From: Planococcaceae bacterium UBA3378
Lineage (GTDB): Bacteria; Bacillota; Bacilli; Bacillales_A; Planococcaceae
Assembly (NCBI GenBank): GCA_002359075.1
Contig: DEQA01000291.1
Span: 3,904-12,920, forward strand
Direction of reading: 5' to 3'
DNA: 9,017 bases
The translations under genes and the position numbers were made by a program. The notes below the pieces were generated by a model. The model was not told the DNA's origin. It saw nothing but the letters and a program-made list of their open reading frames with translations, and did no database searches. Shown one piece after another: positions 6,554 through 9,017 of this stretch. Every line of letters begins with the position of its first letter. Positions within the stretch are counted from its first letter, which is position 1.

Positions 6554-7387
6554 TTATTTGTCTTTTATTGTAATATTGTGATCTGTAAATGGATGGGTAA
6601 AATCCAATTGAATTGCGTGAAGTTTGTAGTCTCCATTGGCAGTTTGGCGCGCATTATATAATGTATCGCCTACAATCGGGTGACCGATATGGGCAAGATG
6701 TACCCGGATTTGATGAGTTCTTCCTGTTTCCAGCACAAGATGGACAACACAAGTACCTTTAAATCGCTTTACAACCTCATAATGTGTGACAGCATGCTGG
6801 CCTGATGATGAAACGACACGTCTTGTTTTATGATGGCGGTCTTTGCCGATCGGCGCATTAATCGTTCCGCTATCGGTTCTGATGTTGCCCTGTACTTCGG
6901 CTTCATATGTCCGGATAATCTTTTTCTCTTCAAGCATCCGGTCAAATACTGATTTGGCAATCGGGTGCTTGGCGATAAGCAGTAAACCCTTTGTTCCTTG
7001 ATCAAGGCGGTGTACATGCTCCGCGTATTGACCGCCCTTTGCCTTCACGTGAGCCATCACATGATTCATACACGTATCTGTATCAGAAGGGGTATTAGGA
7101 TGGGTAGCCATTCCTTTTGGCTTAGAGACAACGAGGCAATGCTCGTCTTCATACAGCACATCTATTCCGCAATCGGTCATTGGTTTATAGGCAGAAGCGG
7201 GGATATCGAATGTAAAGGTTAATTTTGTCCCTTTCGAAAGCGGCTCTTTCCAATTCACCGGCTCTTCATCGACTGCCACCGCCTTCGCCATTCGCAGCTC
7301 ATGCACCTGCTTTTTCCCTAAGCGCCATTTATTTCGCAGCAATTCTTCTACCGTTTCGCCGTCTTGCATAATTTCATATTGAAACAT
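6554..7387 (-). CDS. RluA-family RNA pseudouridine synthase
   Basis: The enzyme isomerises specific uridines to pseudouridine in rRNA or tRNA. At 277 residues it is slightly short for RluD-like proteins (about 300). The first 60 residues hold a reduced S4-like RNA-binding region. The catalytic domain begins at VLYEDEHCLVVSKPKGMATHP (residues 77-97). It carries HRLDQGTKGLLLIAK with the catalytic Asp129, where HRLDxxTSG is usual; lysine replaces the serine. The LETGRTHQIRVHLAHIGHP block with the structural arginine follows. These marks are decisive for the RluA/RluC/RluD family; the target uridine cannot be predicted. GGAGG lies 8 bases before ATG. A terminator hairpin ends only 17 bases in front of the start codon, so no ordinary promoter fits between them and the gene probably depends on read-through from the bdbC unit or on a promoter inside the thioredoxin-like gene. 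Its own terminator follows. Confidence 0.94.
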   Translation of the reverse strand: MFQYEIMQDGETVEELLRNKWRLGKKQVHELRMAKAVAVDEEPVNWKEPLSKGTKLTFTFDIPASAYKPMTDCGIDVLYEDEHCLVVSKPKGMATHPNTPSDTDTCMNHVMAHVKAKGGQYAEHVHRLDQGTKGLLLIAKHPIAKSVFDRMLEEKKIIRTYEAEVQGNIRTDSGTINAPIGKDRHHKTRRVVSSSGQHAVTHYEVVKRFKGTCVVHLVLETGRTHQIRVHLAHIGHPIVGDTLYNARQTANGDYKLHAIQLDFTHPFTDHNITIKDK

Positions 7388-7404
7388 TTCTTTCCTCCGA
7401 TTTC

Positions 7405-7442
7405 AAAAAAGGCGTGTCCTCTATATAAAGGACACGACCTTT
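7405..7442 (-). terminator. Terminator/attenuator between the thioredoxin-like gene and the pseudouridine synthase
   Basis: CGTGTCC pairs with GGACACG, extended outward past a bulged A by AAAGG/CCTTT, with a loop of about ten bases. On the minus strand it ends in six T, five bases after the stop codon of the thioredoxin-like gene. Plus-strand T-richness (positions 7440-7449) could give weak bidirectional activity. It lies immediately before the ribosome binding site of the next gene. Confidence 0.87.
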
Positions 7443-7447
7443 GTTTT

Positions 7448-7915
7448 TTATTCTTTTACGCTTGCAAAGAATTGGCGTACCTCGCCTTGACTGTAATCGC
7501 CGACTAGACGTGTAACTTCCTTGCCGTCCTTAAAGTAGATCAGCGTTGGTGTTGCATCAAGCTGATAAGTCGTCCAGGCGTTTTCGTATTCATATACATT
7601 CAACTGATCGATGTGAATGCCTTCTTCCTCGGCAACAGGCATCAATTTCGGTGTGAACTGTTTACAGTGGACACATATTGGGCTGAACATGTAGGCGAAT
7701 ACCTCTTCACCGGATTCAATTTTCTTTTCTAAATCCTCCGGCAGGATAATGTTTTGATAGTTTTCATCGTCCAGTAAATCAATTGTAGGCTGTTGAAGAT
7801 TCTCTGTTCCGTAAGGATTGTCCTTTAGCTTATCTGAATTAGACATATTCGTTAAGACGATCATGCCGATGAACAGGAGAATGACAACCCCACCGATAAT
7901 CCCTAATTTTTTCAC
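7448..7915 (-). CDS. Membrane-anchored thioredoxin-like thiol-disulfide oxidoreductase, partner of BdbC
   Basis: A 155-residue protein anchored by one N-terminal membrane helix (about residues 4-22) without a lipobox cysteine, so the thioredoxin domain should face outside. The active site is CVHC (Cys81, Cys84) after FSPI, and the cis-proline is Pro123 in ATPT. A histidine before the second cysteine, as in DsbA (CPHC), favours an oxidising protein over a reducing thioredoxin (CGPC); that is inference. It lacks the long helical insertion of BdbD (about 220 residues). The GTG start at 7915 follows the bdbC stop by a single base, and its ribosome binding site AAAGGGGG lies in the last codons of bdbC, so translation is probably coupled. 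Together the two should form disulfide bonds in exported proteins, the neighbour re-oxidising this one. A terminator follows directly. Confidence 0.9.
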   Translation of the reverse strand: MKKLGIIGGVVILLFIGMIVLTNMSNSDKLKDNPYGTENLQQPTIDLLDDENYQNIILPEDLEKKIESGEEVFAYMFSPICVHCKQFTPKLMPVAEEEGIHIDQLNVYEYENAWTTYQLDATPTLIYFKDGKEVTRLVGDYSQGEVRQFFASVKE

Positions 7916-7916
7916 G

Positions 7917-8342
7917 TTACTTTTCCCCCTTTAATACGTTAAGCATATAAAAGCTTGTAATGGCGATAATAATAAAAGCAGTCAGTGCCAAAAACGGAAT
8001 GGTAATAAAGCCGAGCCAGTTAATATATGCTCCCGTACAGGATACTTGTCCGCAGGCCGGTGCATTCTCTTGCAAAAAGGAGATTTTTTGAATGCCGTAA
8101 TGGTAAAGTGATATACTGCCGCCAATCACAGCAAATGCTGCTGTTGTAAGGGCGATGCGAGCGTTTTTTTGTATGTATGCTATGGTAGAAATAATGACGA
8201 TCGGATACATGAGAATACGTTGGTACCAACATAGCTCACAAGGAATGTAGCCTCTTATTTCCGAAAAATAAAGGGAGCCGAGAGTTGCCACAAGCGATGT
8301 AATCCAAATGATAAGCAAGCCATTTTCCAGCTTTTTATTCAT
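7917..8342 (-). CDS. bdbC: Disulfide bond formation protein, DsbB/BdbC family
   Basis: A membrane quinone-linked thiol oxidoreductase of 141 residues, close to the 138 of B. subtilis BdbC. It re-oxidises a thioredoxin-fold partner and passes electrons to menaquinone. Four membrane helices are visible (about residues 8-26, 43-57, 64-82 and 109-134). The first extracellular loop holds PCELCWYQR with Cys35 and Cys38, and the second holds the pair Cys97 and Cys102 (CGQVSC), so both redox pairs of the DsbB mechanism are intact. INWLGFITIPFLAL is typical of Bacillus BdbC. ATG at 8342 is preceded by an AGAGG site. A sigma-A promoter lies 44-72 bases upstream. The thioredoxin-like gene follows with one base between stop and start. 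Whether it corresponds to BdbC or its paralogue BdbB is less certain. Confidence 0.93.
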   Translation of the reverse strand: MNKKLENGLLIIWITSLVATLGSLYFSEIRGYIPCELCWYQRILMYPIVIISTIAYIQKNARIALTTAAFAVIGGSISLYHYGIQKISFLQENAPACGQVSCTGAYINWLGFITIPFLALTAFIIIAITSFYMLNVLKGEK

Positions 8343-8385
8343 AAAAAAACCTCTGCTTCTTGTTTTATTTTAGTTTGCTTTCTTG

Positions 8386-8414
8386 ATTATAGAGCGTTCT
8401 AAATAAGAAGTAAA
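8386..8414 (-). promoter_or_regulatory. Sigma-A promoter of the bdbC operon
   Basis: On the minus strand TTTACT (8414-8409; four of six consensus bases) is followed after exactly 17 bases by a perfect TATAAT (8391-8386). Transcription would start near 8379, giving a leader of about 37 bases to the bdbC start codon. It is divergent from the GNAT gene. Confidence 0.72.
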
Positions 8415-8455
8415 TTGTTTCGATTTAAAGGGTTTAGAATTGGGTATATGGGTAG

Positions 8456-8463
8456 AGGAGGTG
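8456..8463 (+). promoter_or_regulatory. Strong Shine-Dalgarno site that fixes a TTG start
   Basis: AGGAGGTG is fully complementary to the 16S rRNA anti-Shine-Dalgarno and stands six bases before TTG at 8470. The next in-frame ATG codons, at 8509 and 8524, have no comparable site. This decides the start of the GNAT gene. Confidence 0.85.
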
Positions 8464-8469
8464 TGAAAT

Positions 8470-9017
8470 TTGAGTGAATCACTTGATACTTCGCAATTTG
8501 AAAAGAAGATGATTATACGAAATATGCAGCATGAAGATATTGATGCTATCTTGGAAATCCAACGTGTATCCTTTCCAGGGATGGTACCTTGGAAAAGAGA
8601 GCATTTATATAGCCATTTATCCATTTTCCCGGAAGGACAGATTGTCGCTGAATACGAAGGGGAGGTAATCGGGTCCTGCTCCAGTCTGCGGATCAATTTT
8701 GATGAATATGATGACCGCCATACGTGGAGCGATATTACGGATGATGGATTCATTACGAACCACGATCCGAACGGTTATAACCTGTACGGAATTGAGGTAA
8801 TGGTGCATCCTCAATATCGCAGGATGAAGGTAGGCCAGCGTCTGTATGAGGCAAGGAAGGATCTGGCGAGAACATTAAATCTGAAATCGATTATTATCGG
8901 CGGGCGTATACCGAACTACCATCTGCATGCCTCGGAAATGACGCCGCGTGAATATGTAGACGCGGTAAGCCGCCACAAAATTTATGATCCCGTTTTGACA
9001 TTCCAAATTATGAACAA
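8470..9017 (+). CDS. GNAT-domain protein, 5' part; probable GNAT/carbon-nitrogen hydrolase fusion (YhcX-like)
   Basis: The frame is open from TTG at 8470 to the window edge, giving 182 complete codons. It starts with a short leader of about 13 residues and then IIRNMQHEDIDAILEIQ, a typical beginning of a GNAT domain. The acetyl-CoA binding region is GIEVMVHPQYRRMKVGQRLYEARKD (residues 107 onward), in which lysine (residue 120) stands where the pyrophosphate-binding loop normally has glycine. From about residue 140 the text GGRIPNYHLHA, then the EYVDAV and KIYDPVLTFQ segments, match what I recall of the link in the long two-domain proteins (about 510 residues; B. subtilis YhcX) where a nitrilase-fold amidohydrolase follows. 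That second domain lies outside the window, so the fusion is an inference. No clear promoter was settled in 8415-8455. Confidence 0.85.
   Translation, partial: MSESLDTSQFEKKMIIRNMQHEDIDAILEIQRVSFPGMVPWKREHLYSHLSIFPEGQIVAEYEGEVIGSCSSLRINFDEYDDRHTWSDITDDGFITNHDPNGYNLYGIEVMVHPQYRRMKVGQRLYEARKDLARTLNLKSIIIGGRIPNYHLHASEMTPREYVDAVSRHKIYDPVLTFQIMN

Noticed and set aside
8370..8814. Minus-strand frames of 127 and 65 codons opposite the GNAT gene
   Set aside because: They are antisense to a well-supported GNAT reading frame with a perfect Shine-Dalgarno site and have no family features.

Overview
This 9 kb window looks like chromosomal core DNA from a low-GC Gram-positive bacterium of the order Bacillales. 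The evidence is strong AAGGAGG-type ribosome binding sites, TTG and GTG start codons, a PurR-type operator, a BdbC-type thiol oxidoreductase and rho-independent terminators behind most transcription units. The protein sequences resemble the Lysinibacillus/Solibacillus group (Caryophanaceae/Planococcaceae), but that is an impression, not a test. No phage, insertion sequence, CRISPR array, rRNA or tRNA is visible. No gap between genes exceeds about 220 bases.

Left part (1-2400, minus strand): the N-terminal half of an AMP-forming fatty-acyl-CoA synthetase runs off the left edge. Next is an NCS2/AzgA-type purine-base permease (PbuG/PbuO type) with its own terminator. Its sigma-A promoter overlaps a near-perfect PurR operator, so purine-regulated uptake of guanine/hypoxanthine is the likely role.

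Middle part (2360-4166, plus strand): two tandem, clearly paralogous NADPH-dependent aldo/keto reductases of the YvgN/2,5-diketo-D-gluconate reductase type. The first has an extended -10 promoter divergent from the permease. The pair ends in a strong bidirectional terminator shared with the convergent unit to its right.

Right-middle part (4251-6335, minus strand): an apparent two-gene unit. It encodes an uncharacterised, probably helical protein of about 206 residues with a TTG start, followed by a 458-residue protein that I read as TPR-like repeats joined to a degenerate GGDEF-like domain. These are the least understood genes here.

Right part (6500-8414, minus strand): bdbC, then a membrane-anchored thioredoxin-like protein with a CVHC active site, together forming an apparent oxidative thiol module at the cell surface. 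A hairpin terminator follows, and immediately behind it lies an RluA-family pseudouridine synthase with its own terminator. At the right edge, divergent from bdbC, a GNAT-domain gene starts with TTG and runs out of the window. It is probably the front half of a GNAT/carbon-nitrogen hydrolase (YhcX-like) fusion.

Most of the window is ordinary housekeeping and accessory metabolism. The points worth a second look are the TPR/degenerate-GGDEF protein with its unknown partner, the terminator set directly in front of the pseudouridine synthase, the altered signature in the reductase pair, and the non-BdbD partner of BdbC.
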